64,000 nucleotides of DNA from Rana temporaria. Lineage: Eukaryota > Chordata > Amphibia > Anura > Ranidae. Position 1 is the first letter of the stretch; the number at the start of each line of letters is the position of its first letter. The notes beneath the pieces were generated by a model. That model was not told the DNA's origin and searched no databases. It saw only the letters and a list, made by a program, of their open reading frames with translations. A program made the position numbers and the translations under genes. The stretch is taken from contig NC_053491.1 in NCBI RefSeq assembly GCF_905171775.1, positions 403,272,838 to 403,336,837 of the forward strand, in the 5' to 3' direction. Positions 22,463 to 33,929 of this stretch are shown one piece after another.

Positions 22463-22504
22463 CCGCTTCTGAAGACGTATTACGACGAAACACGTGTAAA
22501 GCGG
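22463..22504 (+). ncRNA. Hammerhead-type ribozyme motif, right arm
   Basis: In order: stem I strand CCGCTT (22463-22468), core CTGAAGA (22469-22475, matches CUGANGA), a short stem II with ATTACG loop, GAAA (22487-22490), stem III ACA-CG-TGT (22490-22497), base A at the cleavage position (22498), and AAGCGG (22499-22504), which pairs fully with stem I. One extra base lies between the core and stem II, a feature shared with four other sites here. Hammerheads with tiny stem III are known from Penelope-like leaders. Activity is untested and stem II is weak. Confidence 0.6.
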
Positions 22505-23627
22505 ATACACGCAGACACGCACGCACTTCCGGTTCTAGCTGGAGTATCAGTGGAACGCACGCCGCTCCCAGGCGATAGCCGATACTTCCTGACATACCCA
22601 GTGCAGCGACGGAGCCATGCTAACAGGCTGTTAGCTGCTCCACAGATATCTTTTGGTTTTAAAAAACTTTTATCTCTTTGAGCAACCACCCCTGCTCTAA
22701 ACCTATTTTTATGTTCATATTTTTTATTATTTTTTATTATATATTTTTCTGATATACCCTGCATGCTTTTGTGAGTGCTAAATAAACCAAGCACCTATTC
22801 CAAACATACCACGCTATGTCAGTGTGTTTTTTTCTCCGGAGGGCTGCTGGTTTTTAAAAAAACAACTACCCACCTTGGATTCGGATAAAACACCACTACT
22901 ACATCTAGGAGGTCCCAAGTACAACTGAGGAACTACGGGAGACCACTGAGCCGTCCGAGGCTGACTACTTTGCACTTTACCCCTGCAGGGGTTAGTGCCT
23001 CTGGTAAGTGGGGACCCACAAGGGGGAGCACCGTGAACACTGCGTGCAAGTTCCACTACTGCATACCTGAGCACTCACCTTCACAGGTGCACCTATCACA
23101 GCACGGACTTTATCACCCCCTGGATGGCTTTTTTCATAGTATTGCTGTAAAAAGTACTTTCACCGCATCCATATTGCTGGACTATATTTTTTCTATATAA
23201 GCACATTATTGGACTATTACAATATATATATATTTTTTATATATTTTTTATAAGTACCACAATTTTATATTTTGGTTACATGCTTTTCTTTTGTCACATG
23301 TATATGTATTCGCATTATTGTTTTACTTATAGCACATTGGAACCTTCACAGGCTAGTTTATAGCCTACCAGTGATATTTGCATATATCCCCACCCCATAA
23401 CACATATTTATATGTGGTGGGGCATTTTATGTTATAATTTTTTAATTTTTTAATATTGTATTTTCACCTAATATTTTGTCGGTATACAGGTCTGGTTTAC
23501 TTACTGTACTGACCACTACACGTCACCTCACACCCATTTGGGTTACTGTTCACAATTATTGCTGTGCCCAGTTGCAGGTAGGGCAGCGCCACCACCCCTC
23601 CACACGTTCATCCAATCTCCCCTTATG

Positions 23628-24200
23628 GGTATCTACTCACCAGAAGGTAGAGTTCAACATGCTCTGAACCTCTGCACCATCCGACTTCCTCCAAATCCAA
23701 AGCCTGAAAATGATCAGCATGCTATGCCCCTAATATCCACCGGTTGTAAGAGCAAAGAAAAGACTGGAGATGGTGTAATACCGATTTAAGTCTTTATTCC
23801 ACACACTGCATCGTTCAGCTTACTGACATTATTAGCAGCATTCATTTTAAAGATCGTTTAAATAACAATCAGATGGCCGGGCTGTTCCCTTGCTCACTGC
23901 GGGATAATCAGCATGTGTCTGTCCCATCCACCGTAGATAGACACAGCCCTATTCACCCACAATAGAGTGCAGCTGGAATGTAGCACAAAGCACAGTCTTT
24001 CCTGTGTATGGAAAAGTCACGCCCTGATGTTTCGTCCTTTCGACTTCCTCTGAGGGCATGGCCTCACGATTCAACGACACAGTTTAAATAGTGATTGATC
24101 TGCATACTCTATGAAGTGTGTCCCAAATATCCAGGGATGAGATGGTTAGAGGTTAGGCAAGCAGAGATAGGGCTCTAGAGGATTGTGGGATCCAAGGAGT
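23628..24200 (-). repeat. Penelope-like leader fragment
   Basis: This is the right flank of the palindromic insertion. It contains a degraded hammerhead-type motif at 24021-24057 on the minus strand. No reverse transcriptase or terminal sequences are recognised, so the extent is approximate. Confidence 0.4.
24021..24057 (-). ncRNA. Hammerhead-like motif, core changed
   Basis: Minus strand: GCCCT, CAGAGGA, A, GTC-GAAAG-GAC, GAAA, a two-base loop, T, C, then AGGGC. Stem I (GCCCT with AGGGC) and stem II (GTC with GAC) are perfect. The core has A where U4 is expected. That position is strongly conserved in active hammerheads, so it is probably inactive. Confidence 0.5.
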
Positions 24201-24224
24201 GATGGAAAGGTCCGTGCCACTAAG

Positions 24225-24470
24225 CTAGCATTCTAGGCTGACCCATAATTTAGCATTACCAACATATTTCAAGTCCACTATACGTGATAGTACAATAGCG
24301 TGATAATAGGTTTTAAGTTCTGGAATAGCAAGCCTCCCACAGCGCTTGAAGCGATGTAAGACTAGTCTGGATATTTTGGGGTGCTTACCTCTCCAGATGA
24401 AGCAGGAGATCATGGTCTGCAGTATAGAAAAAACCCTATAGGCCAATTGTCAAGGTCAATGATTATTTTT
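24225..24470 (-). pseudogene. L1/Tx1-like LINE ORF2 C-terminal fragment
   Basis: The minus strand encodes FIWRGKHPKISRLVLHRFK, then GRLAIPELKTYYHAIVLSRI. The W-x(3-4)-P-R/K-I and 'GGL.IP.lk.YY.A' pattern marks the region after the reverse transcriptase in L1 and Tx1 ORF2. Both ends are truncated. Confidence 0.75.
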
Positions 24471-24499
24471 TTTTTATAACCATTAAACTCACAGTAAGA

Positions 24500-25150
24500 A
24501 AAATAAGAAATTGCATCAACTGGCACCCAGTGAATAGATCACAGAAAAGTGTACAACCACCGCATGAAGAGCCTCCTTACCAGACAGCAGGAAAATAAGG
24601 CCACAAATGTCCTGAATAAATGACCATCAAAGGACACCCAGTAAATGATCCGCAATGTGCACCAACACCGCATGAAGAGCCTCCTTACCAGATAACTGAC
24701 AAAGAAGGCAGAAAAATGCTGACAATTAATTTCCGATGGAAGCCAGACTGGGGACCGATAAGTGGATGGATGGATGCGGGGAAACCTTTGGCTATGAACC
24801 GTATGATCCATAGGGATCGTGGGAATGGGTAATTTCCAACCAAAAGAAAATAATGGACTATAGTGTAATACCATCGATACTGGTTTACTCAAGTAAAAAA
24901 GTAACACTTATAGGCAAACGTTTAAAAGTTGCATGAATTCAAAGCCGGCCAGCTACAGTGCAAAGCTCCTGTCCTCCTTGACGAGACAGCACAGTGACGT
25001 CAGCACATACCTCCTCAGACGCGTTTCGTCATAACTGACATTCTCAATGAGGAACGGGTAGCATGCTGACTTACCACCATAAATACTAATCACACCTCGG
25101 TCTGAATCCCGGATATGAAACTACTACCACCATCTTAATCATGGGCAGCC
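24500..25150 (-). repeat. Penelope-like leader fragment with 111-bp duplication
   Basis: The block 'caccgcatgaagagcctccttaccag' appears at about 24559 and 24670, a tandem duplication of about 111 bp. A hammerhead-like motif follows at 25013-25052 on the minus strand. No protein-coding signal. Confidence 0.45.
25013..25052 (-). ncRNA. Hammerhead-like motif, core changed
   Basis: Minus strand: CCTCA, TTGAGAA, T, GTCA-GTTA-TGAC, GAAA, CGCG, T, C, TGAGG. Stem I (CCTCA with TGAGG) and stem II are perfect, and GAAACGCGTC gives the minimal stem III. Changes at C3 and G8 of the core should abolish cleavage. Confidence 0.5.
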
Positions 25151-25497
25151 CTATTTGAACATGTAAAAACTTTATCCAGGCGCGTCCGTTTCCAGAAGAG
25201 GCACTAGATCTACTAAAAACAAAATAAACAAAGGACAATCCCTCCATACATCGATGTGATATAGGCCACATATGCAGGGAAATGCAAAGAAAAAGAAATA
25301 AAAACGTTGTAAATTGAACAATTGAACAGACCTCATATGCCCGTTACATCTAGCTATATGAGTATATGTAATCGTGAACATGATGTCACCCTAGATATCA
25401 CAGGGTGCATGTTCACATGTATGAATGTGAAAAAGAAAACAAAATTATTTAACTGAAGTAGTGTATATACTGTATTCATTGATAAATATATCAACTA

Positions 25498-26175
25498 GGG
25501 CCCGGATTCACATACATTGGCGCATATTTATGCCAGCGTAGCGTATCTAATATACGCTGCGCCGACGTAGCGCAGAGAGGCAAGCACTGAATTCACAAAG
25601 CACCTGCCTCCCAAACTGCGCTGGGTTCCCTCGGCGTAAGCTGACGTAGGTGGAAGTGGGCGTGAGCCATGCTAATAAGGCATGACCCCATGCAAATGAT
25701 GGGCCGAGTGCCATACAAGTACTTAAAACGAACGGCGCATGCGCCGTCCCATGGACGTATCCCAGTGCGCATGCTCAGAATCACATCGGAACTACTCCCT
25801 ATGATACGACGGATCACTGCCTACGACATGAACGTAACCTACACCCAGCCCTATTTACGTACTACGTAAACAACGTAAAATACGATTGCTGTGTTCCCTA
25901 GTCCATACCTTAGCATGAGTTGCGCCTCATATATGGGGAACAGCTTTACGCCGGACGTATGACTTACGCAAACCGCGTATATTATGTGCCACTTGCGGCC
26001 AGCGTAAATATGCACCCATGATACGCTGGCGTAGGAAATTTACGTCAGTCGGGTGAAGCCTATTTTCAGGCATATCTCAGTTTATGGGCACGGCACATAG
26101 ATACGACGGCGCCTACTTACACTTACGCGGCGTATCTTGAGATACGTTGGCTTAAGTGCTTTGTGAATCCGGGCC
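25498..26175. mobile_element. Harbinger-type MITE, GGCCCGGATTCAC ends
   Basis: Ends GGCCCGGATTCAC and GTGAATCCGGGCC are inverted. The interior shares blocks with 28868-29586, for example 'gcagagaggcaagca' and 'gtgggcgtgagccatgctaat'. The target duplication is not clear (TAG against TAT). Confidence 0.75.
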
Positions 26176-26424
26176 TATATGTGTATAGGACATAAGAGAC
26201 ATAACTGTCAAATATTATGTCAAAACTAAGTGAATAGACATTAAATAATGAATATGAGTGATGAATTAAATAAATTGTCAAAAATTTATAAAAAAATATA
26301 TTTTTATATCTTAATTTATACGTTTTTTTATTTATGTGTGTGACATAATAATGAAATATGTGTATAAGTGCAAAATAGGCTATAGAATTAAATTAAAATT
26401 ACAATTAAATTTAATTTAATTGAA

Positions 26425-26465
26425 AATTATATATATATATATTAAAAATATATAGAAGATATTTA

Positions 26466-26550
<85 letters not shown>
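26425..26550. repeat. AT microsatellite
   Basis: An almost pure (AT)n tract of about 80 bp from 26471, preceded by interrupted 'atatatat' and 'aaaatatatag' units. Confidence 0.9.
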
Positions 26551-26553
<3 letters not shown>

Positions 26554-26691
26554 TGAAATAATATTGTTGGAAATAATCAATATTCAATTTATATTACATT
26601 GTTCTGTAAGCCACATTACCAATGGCTTACAGATATTTAGTTCAATGAAGACATAAATAAAAATAAACCATATACGTGACTTAAGCCTCTC

Positions 26692-28285
<1,594 letters not shown>

Positions 28286-28289
28286 TTAA

Positions 28290-28733
28290 AGGGGTTGTAA
28301 AGTTATTTTTTTTTAAATAACAAACATGTTATACTTACCTCATCTGTGCAGCTCGTTTTGCACAGAGTGTCCCCAAACCTGGTCTTCTGAGGTCCCTCGG
28401 CTGCTGTCTCCTGCCCGCAAGAACTTAACACCTTCATGCGAGCAAGCTCGCATGGTGTTGAGTTCCTGCGGGCGCGCTCCCGTGATACAGCCATTAGCTA
28501 TTGCCGCTCACTGTATCACTCGGCCCCGCACCCGGCGCGCCGCATCATTCGATGCCAATCAATGGCCAGGCTCAAAAACGAGGAGGATGACGTAGGCGAG
28601 TGCAGGGATTTCGAGGGCTCAGGTAAGTAGAACGGGGACTCGGGGGGGGGGGGGGGATTTATTGTCGGATGTTTTATCACCTTAATGCATAGGATGCATT
28701 AAGGTGAAAAAAACATTTCCCTTTACAACCCCT
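28290..28733. mobile_element. piggyBac-type MITE with TTAA TSD
   Basis: Ends AGGGGTTGTAAAG and CTTTACAACCCCT are perfect 13-bp inverted repeats. TTAA flanks both sides (28286-28289 and 28734-28737). A G-run lies at 28642-28655, and the subterminal inverted pair 'caccttaatgcat' and 'atgcattaaggtg' sits near the right end. Non-coding. Confidence 0.85.
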
Positions 28734-28867
28734 TTAATGGAAAGAATTTGTGGTTTGGGGTACTTTTGGCATTGGCTTTTAGTTTGGACCACTAGCAAGT
28801 TGGTATGGCTTTGGTCAAATTGGTAGGCTATATTACATAGGAAATCTTTTATAGCTTTCTCACACTT

Positions 28868-29586
28868 CTACGCCGTAGCGTATCTCCTGTACGCTACGCC
28901 GACGCAGCGCAGAGAGGCAAGCATTGAATTCACAAAGCCAATGCTCCCAAAACTGCGCTGGGTTTCTAAGGAGTAAGTCGGCGTAAGTGGAAGTGGGCGT
29001 GAGCCATGCTAATGAGGTGTGACCCCATGCAAATGATGGGCCGAGCGCCAGACAGATACGTATCGCCAACTGCGCATGCGCCGTCCCGTGGACGCATCCC
29101 AGTGCGCATGCTCACAAATACGTCAGAACAACTGCCTAAGATACGCCGGATCACTGCCTACGGCGTGAACGTAACCTATGCCCAGCCATATTCACGTACA
29201 AAGTAAACTACGTAAAATACGCCGGCTTGTGTTCCCTGGTGCAGCCCTTTGCATGGATGCTGCTGAGTTACACCTCCTTTATGGGGCATAACTTTACACC
29301 GGACGTAGAACTTTACGCGCACTGCATCAGGTGCACGTACGTTTGTGAATCGCCGTATCTCTCTCATTTGCATATTTGAAAAGAAAATCAATGGGAACGC
29401 CAAATGCGTCCAGCGTAAATATGTGCCCACTCTACGCCGGCATAGGCAAGTTACGTTGGTGGGATGAAGCCTGTTTTTAGGCATATATAAGTATGTGGGT
29501 CCGGCGCATAGATAGGATGGAGCATATTTGCACTTACGCGGCGTATCTGGAGATACGTCGGCGCAAGTGCTTTGTGAATCCGGGCC
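28868..29586. mobile_element. Harbinger-type MITE, left end truncated
   Basis: Close relative of 25498-26175. The left terminus is missing about 25 bases; the right end GTGAATCCGGGCC is intact and followed by TTA. Confidence 0.7.
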
Positions 29587-29597
29587 TTAGTGTATAA

Positions 29598-29882
29598 GGG
29601 CTCATTCAGAAGGGCAATTAATCCCATCTATAATGCAGAGCCACTGGCAAATGCATGTGCATGCAGGCAGTCCATAGAAGTAGATGCACATGCAGCAAAT
29701 TGCAAAGTTTGACATATGGTACAGGAACAAGTGCACATATTCAATCACAGACAATATGACATGCAGGCTGCATGTGCATTTACTTCTATGGACTGCCTGC
29801 ATGCAGCTATGAGGTGGATGCACATACATCTGTCAGCAGCTCTGCTTGGAGGACGAGAGTGATTGTCTGTCTGAATGAGCCC
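29598..29882. mobile_element. Harbinger-type MITE, GGGCTCATTCAGA ends
   Basis: Ends GGGCTCATTCAGA and TCTGAATGAGCCC with TAA on both sides (29595-29597 and 29883-29885). A long inner inverted repeat pairs 'gcatgcaggcagtccataga' with its complement at about 29781-29808. No coding capacity. Confidence 0.85.
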
Positions 29883-29885
29883 TAA

Positions 29886-30285
29886 AACCATACCTCCCAA
29901 CTTTTTGAGATGGGAATGAGGGACACCTATCAGCAAAAGTATGCAGGTATAGGACACACCCCTTGCCACACCTGTTACAGGAGAATTGTACAAAAAAAAA
30001 AGATTGGTTGAACCCACAAGTTCTTTTTTACCACTAATATTCCTTTATTTTGCATTTGGAATTTACAAATGTAGCAATTTAGAAATCAGATGAAATGTTT
30101 AATGCAGTAAAACACTTGTTGATAGAATACAAAGTGCATTTTTCATACATCTATATAGATCAGACCAAAATGAGGGACAAATGAGGAGGAATGAGGGACA
30201 GAGGGACATTGCTCCAAATCAGGTACAGTGCCTCAAAATCAGGGACAGTTGTGAGCTATATCAAAACCCCAAAACACAATTTTTA
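29886..30285. repeat. Dispersed repeat with 'agggaca' motifs
   Basis: Starts 'accatacctcccaactttttgagatg', with repeated 'gaatgagggaca' words at 29916, 30170 and 30190. It looks like an interspersed repeat but no termini could be fixed. Confidence 0.35.
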
Positions 30286-30291
30286 TATATA

Positions 30292-30621
30292 CAGTCATGT
30301 CCGAAATTGTTTGCACCACAGAAAATCAAGCATTTCTCACAGAAAAGTATTGCAGTAACACATATTTTGCTATACACATGTTTATTCCCTTTGTGTGTAT
30401 TGGAACAAAACAAAAAAAGGGAGGAAAAAAGCAAATTGGACATAATGTCACACAAAACTCCAAAAATGGGCTGATCAAAATTCTTGGCACCCTTTCAAAA
30501 TTGTGGATAAATAAGATTGTTTCAAGCATGTGATGCCTCTTTAAATTCACTTGGGGCAAGTAACAGGTGTGGGCAATATAAAAATCACACCTGAAAGCAG
30601 ATAAAAAGGAGAGAAGTTCAC
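30292..30621 (+). mobile_element. Tc1-like left end, truncated
   Basis: Starts CAGTCATGTCCGAAATTG after TA, a typical Tc1 terminus, and keeps the 'aaaattcttggcacc' and 'aacaggtgtgggcaatataaaaatcacacctgaaa' spacer. It is cut by the MITE at 30625 before any transposase sequence. Confidence 0.7.
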
Positions 30622-30624
30622 TTA

Positions 30625-30800
30625 TGCCGCGTACACACGATCGGTTAAACCGATGAGAACGCTCTGATGGACAGTTTTCATCTGTCAAAACCGATTGTGT
30701 GTGGGCGCCATTGGTTAGTAAACCATTGGTTAAAAAAAAGGCAACTTGTTTTAAAATTAACCGATGGATTCCTAACCGATAGGACAAAACCGATCGTTAG
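30625..30800. mobile_element. Partial Harbinger-type MITE, TGCCGCGTACACACG end
   Basis: Left end TGCCGCGTACACACGATCGG preceded by TTA. Its right end is missing: 'aaaaccgatcgt' begins to mirror the left end, then changes into the Harbinger Myb-like gene at about 30800. Confidence 0.6.
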
Positions 30801-30802
30801 GA

Positions 30803-31309
30803 ATCGCCACAGGAAGGTGTCCAGGAAGACTAGGGGGGTGTCTGATGTTCTCCCGGAACACCTCAGGAGGGACCAGGCCTGCAAGACCCGCCATCTGGGT
30901 GAGGTTGCCATGCATGTGGAGCGCATGGCAGACAGCATGGCCTCCTTTGCCACTATGACAGAAGCTGTCCAGGACGTTGGCGCAAATACGGCTGCTGTGG
31001 TCACCTGCCTGGGGGATCTGCAGGCCACCACAGCAGGCCTTGTGGATGATGTCCACGCCCCCGCCAGAGGCTGTCAGGGACAACACTGCAGCCATCCAGG
31101 CAGAGGGGAGGCAGTCCAGGCTGCTGCAGGCTGACACAAATGCGGTCCTCACCCGCATCGCCCTGGCATTGGAGGGCAGGCCGCCAGTCATGGAGAGACC
31201 AGGGGATGCTCCTCCTCCTCCTGCTGATTTCCCCCCCCATGAGTCTCCCATGAGGAGCCGGGGCCGGGGACGTGGCCGTAGCAGGCGTGGGCCACGTCAG
31301 CGCCGCTGA
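30803..31309 (+). pseudogene. Harbinger Myb-like accessory protein, C-terminal part
   Basis: In Harbinger elements a second, Myb/SANT-like protein helps the nuclease reach the nucleus and bind the ends. Here the SANT domain is missing, cut off at 30800. What remains is a helical stretch (LGEVAMHVERMADSMASFAT), a frameshift near 31060, a second helical part (QSRLLQADTNAVLTRIALAL), a proline-rich linker and a basic tail RGRGRGRSRRGPRQRR before TGA. Identity is inferred from its position opposite the nuclease gene and the basic tail. Confidence 0.55.
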
Positions 31310-31728
31310 AGATTTTTTGGGTGTTTTATTTTTTGTATACTCAGGTTATGAGTTTTTTATGTTGATTTTTTTATACTCAGGTTATGAGTTTTTTATGTTT
31401 TATAGCCCAAGCACACGGTCAGTAGTGCAGGCTACAGTGTGACTGGTATTTGAATGTGGGGGTGACATTTCTGCCGGAAAAGGGGTGTTACCCTCAGTCG
31501 TCGGGCAGAAGTGATCCCCAGGAACAGGGAGAAGTGATCACCAGGACCGTGTGAATGTGGTATGAAAGGACAGCAACATAATTGGAGCCTTGACGGGACG
31601 TTGCTGCTCCCAAGTCCTGCATTGTAGACTTAGGCTAATCCAATGTGATGAGGATGTGGGGTGTGTGTGTAGGGACCACAGTGGTGTGCATGCGTGCATT
31701 CTCCTTGTGCCATGATGAATGTGTGTGT

Positions 31729-33570
31729 TTAACGTGCAAAGATGCCTACTGTGAGGCATCTCCTGACTGCTCTTCCCTCAGCAGACGGGGTAGCCTCGGT
31801 TAGGGGGGGAATGTCTGGTTCGGGGGTCAGGTCATTACGTATGTCAATATCCAGGCCCTTTCTCACGGCAAAGTTGTGCAGCATGCAACATGCACCGATG
31901 ATCTGGCACACAAAGTTTGGGGAATACAACAGGGTACCCCCGACTTATCCAGGCATCAGAAACGGGACTTCAGGAGGCCAAAGGTGCGTTCCACCACTGC
32001 ACAGGTACGTGTGTGTGCATCATTGTATCTCCTCTCTCCTGTGGTTTCAGGATTTCGGAATGGAGTCATGAGATGGGGCCTAAGTGCATATGCAGAGTCA
32101 CCTGGAAGGGAAAAGACAGGAGGATGTTAGTCGTGCATGTGCCCCTCGTGATTTCTGCATCATGGGGTCGGACAGTCAGGTGCCCCTGGAAGAAGTCATT
32201 GTTGTGACTAAACGGCGTAGGGAGGAGCGGCGTGCTGACGCCACCACGAGTTGTAACACGTTGTCTATCCAGAAGGACGAGCGGATAGCAGAGCCGGCCG
32301 GCTACAGCAGAGATTTACACGCACTTTTTATCTGCATTCATGTGAGTGTATCTACTTTTAAACATTAAAACTTTTTAGATGTTATTACGCTATGTCAGTA
32401 TTTCCCTTCTGGGTCATGCATATGGAGGAATGACGATCTGACAATTAAGGATATGGAGATACAGACAGAGTGACAGGATTCCTGGAGTTCTTGGGCTGGC
32501 TTGTTTGATTATATGCGTTGTTGATCTCATTAGAGGTCCAATCATTTCGGTAAGCAGTTAGAACATAAGTGGTGGAGGCTACTCTCATCAGTCTTACTGA
32601 TTCACAAGATCTCTTCTGGACCTCTCAACACCCATTCGGACAGTCTTTTGTTATCTCTGTCACATCCCTTTTTGAACTTTTGGGATTTATCTATCCATAC
32701 AAACTTTTTATTATTTCACTTGTGTATAAGTTATTGATTTTGCACTGGTGTTCTTTGTGCACTATATACAGCATATTGTTTATCTATGTTGATTTAAGTT
32801 CACATCATTATATATGCGGTCGGACAGTCATGCCTGACTCCCATGTCACTCACCAACCAGCCAGCTGTTCCCATACACGTTCTGTTCAAATTCTGTTGGG
32901 ATGGTGCTTTGACGGTATATGTAGCTGTCATGGCTGGACCCTGGGTGTTTGGCACGGACGTGCCATATGAGGCATTGGGCATCGGCTATCACCTGTACGT
33001 TGATGGAATGCCAATGCTTACGATTGCGGTATATGTGCTCTGTGTCACGGGGGGGGGGTGGCGTAGTGCCACATGTGTGCAATCAATGGCCCCCACGGTG
33101 CATGGGAATCTTGCAATACTGTAGAAATCATGCATTGCCTTCTGCCGCAGATGCTCCTGGGTGGGTCTGACAATGTGGCGGGCCATGCGTCTGAGGATTG
33201 CGGGGACAACCTGGTGCACACATCTGCTAATGGTGGATTGTGCCATCCCAGCCACAACTCCACTTGTACGCTGGAACGAGCCACTGGCAGGGAAATGGAG
33301 TGTTGTCAGTACCTTGACCAGTGGCTCCACTGCATGTGAGCAGTGTGTCTGGCTGGTGATGTCATCTTTCAGGGTTGTGGTTAATTCCAGGATGGCAGCA
33401 GGGCTGAATCTGAAGATGCGATATACCTCCAAATCCCCCAGGCCAAAGACGTTTAGGCGAGGTCGGTATATCCGCTCCCGTGCCCTCCTCCTACACGCCT
33501 GTGAAGCCAGTAGTATAGCTATGACCATGGATGCCCCTGGCATGTTGGCATACAGATTGTTGTCCTGCAA
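31729..33570 (-). pseudogene. PIF/Harbinger nuclease (HARBI1-like), two exons
   Basis: DDE nuclease that cuts the element out and inserts it at 3-bp targets. Exon 1 (33570-32854) encodes LGDLEVYRIFRFSPAAILEL, a helix-turn-helix region with MAQSTISRCV, and GAIDCTHVAL with the first catalytic Asp. A one-base slip in a C-run near 33052 shifts frame; the other frame then gives NVQVIADAQCLIWHVRAKHP, with the second Asp, and ends SWLVG. A GT-AG intron (32853-32102) follows. Exon 2 (32101-31729) gives DSAYALRPHLMTP, VVERTFGLLKSRF with the catalytic Glu, a stop (TGA for an Arg codon), then IIGACCMLHNFAVRKGL. Two visible lesions make it inactive. Confidence 0.85.
32102..32853 (-). other. Intron of the Harbinger nuclease gene
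   Basis: Minus strand: donor G|GTGAGT at 32854/32853, acceptor CTTTTCCCTTCCAG|GT at 32102/32101. Joining the exons gives a continuous SWLVGDSAYALRP, which matches the family. Length is 752 bp. The sequence between has no coding signal. Confidence 0.8.
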
Positions 33571-33639
33571 GTGTGGATGCTCAGCTCGTCCCTAACGGTG
33601 CTGCTGAAGCTGCTCTCCAGCTGACCTGTGCATGTCTGC

Positions 33640-33927
33640 TGCTGACTTACCCCTGCTTTATGAGGGGTAACTTTAGGCCGGACGTACAACTTTGTGGATC
33701 GCCGTATCTCCCTCATTTGCATATTTAAATAGCAAATCAATGGTGCGTCCAGTATATATATGTGCCCACAATGCGCCGGCACAGAAAAGTTACGTCGGTC
33801 GGAAAAAGACGCTTTTTAGGCGTATCTAGTTTTGTGAATACGGCGCATAGTTACACCGGCGTAATATACACCTATGCCGCGCATCTCGAGATACGCCGGC
33901 GTAAGTGCTTTGTGGATCTGCCCCTTA
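33640..33927. repeat. MITE-type terminal region of the Harbinger element
   Basis: Shares with the MITEs at 17435, 29281 and 51410 the blocks 'cctcatttgcatatt', 'cggacgtac', 'ccggcgtaa' and 'gagatacgccggcgtaagtgctttgtg'. It lies directly upstream of the nuclease start on the minus strand, so it would carry its promoter and 5' terminal repeat. Confidence 0.7.
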
Positions 33928-33929
33928 GT

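Larger units (their letters stand above)
19659..23612. mobile_element. Palindromic Penelope-like insertion with 15-bp TSD
   Basis: The same 15 bases, CAATCTCCCCTTATG, lie at 19644-19658 and 23613-23627, so this is one insertion with a target duplication. It contains 190 bp unique to the left, then arms 19849-21724 and 21737-23612 that are near-perfect inverted copies around a 12-base loop. Mapped positions obey x to 43461-x except for a single-base length difference near the outer end. Each arm has a hammerhead-type motif reading outward. I see no reverse transcriptase, so it looks like two leader regions joined head to head. The Penelope-like assignment is an inference from the ribozyme motif and style of leader. 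Confidence 0.65.
30801..33927. mobile_element. PIF/Harbinger element with two converging genes, left end lost
   Basis: The copy holds the two genes expected of Harbinger elements: a Myb-like accessory gene on the plus strand (30803-31309) and a nuclease gene with an intron on the minus strand (31729-33570). Right-terminal sequence 33640-33927 ends CTTTGTGGATCTGCCCC followed by TTA. It is the same type of sequence as the ends of the GGGCCAGATTCA MITEs. The left terminus is gone, replaced by a MITE. Confidence 0.75.

Noticed and set aside
20261..23200. Identical pairs of 70-104-residue frames
   Set aside because: They are mirror copies caused by the palindrome. No domain or start context supports translation.
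19849..23612. Palindrome as a pure assembly artefact
   Set aside because: The 15-bp duplication at its outer borders, the 190-bp unequal extension and the one-base arm difference are hard to explain by read folding. It is not excluded, and the check is given in the findings.
24500..24720. CRISPR-like direct repeats
   Set aside because: Only two copies about 111 bp apart, in a eukaryotic transposon-rich setting.
28326..28630. Open frames at 28.3-28.6 kb as exons
   Set aside because: They fall inside a TTAA-flanked MITE with perfect inverted ends.
32569..32970. 133-residue plus-strand frame as a membrane protein
   Set aside because: Most of it lies in the intron of the Harbinger nuclease, antisense to it, and its hydrophobic character follows from AT-rich sequence.
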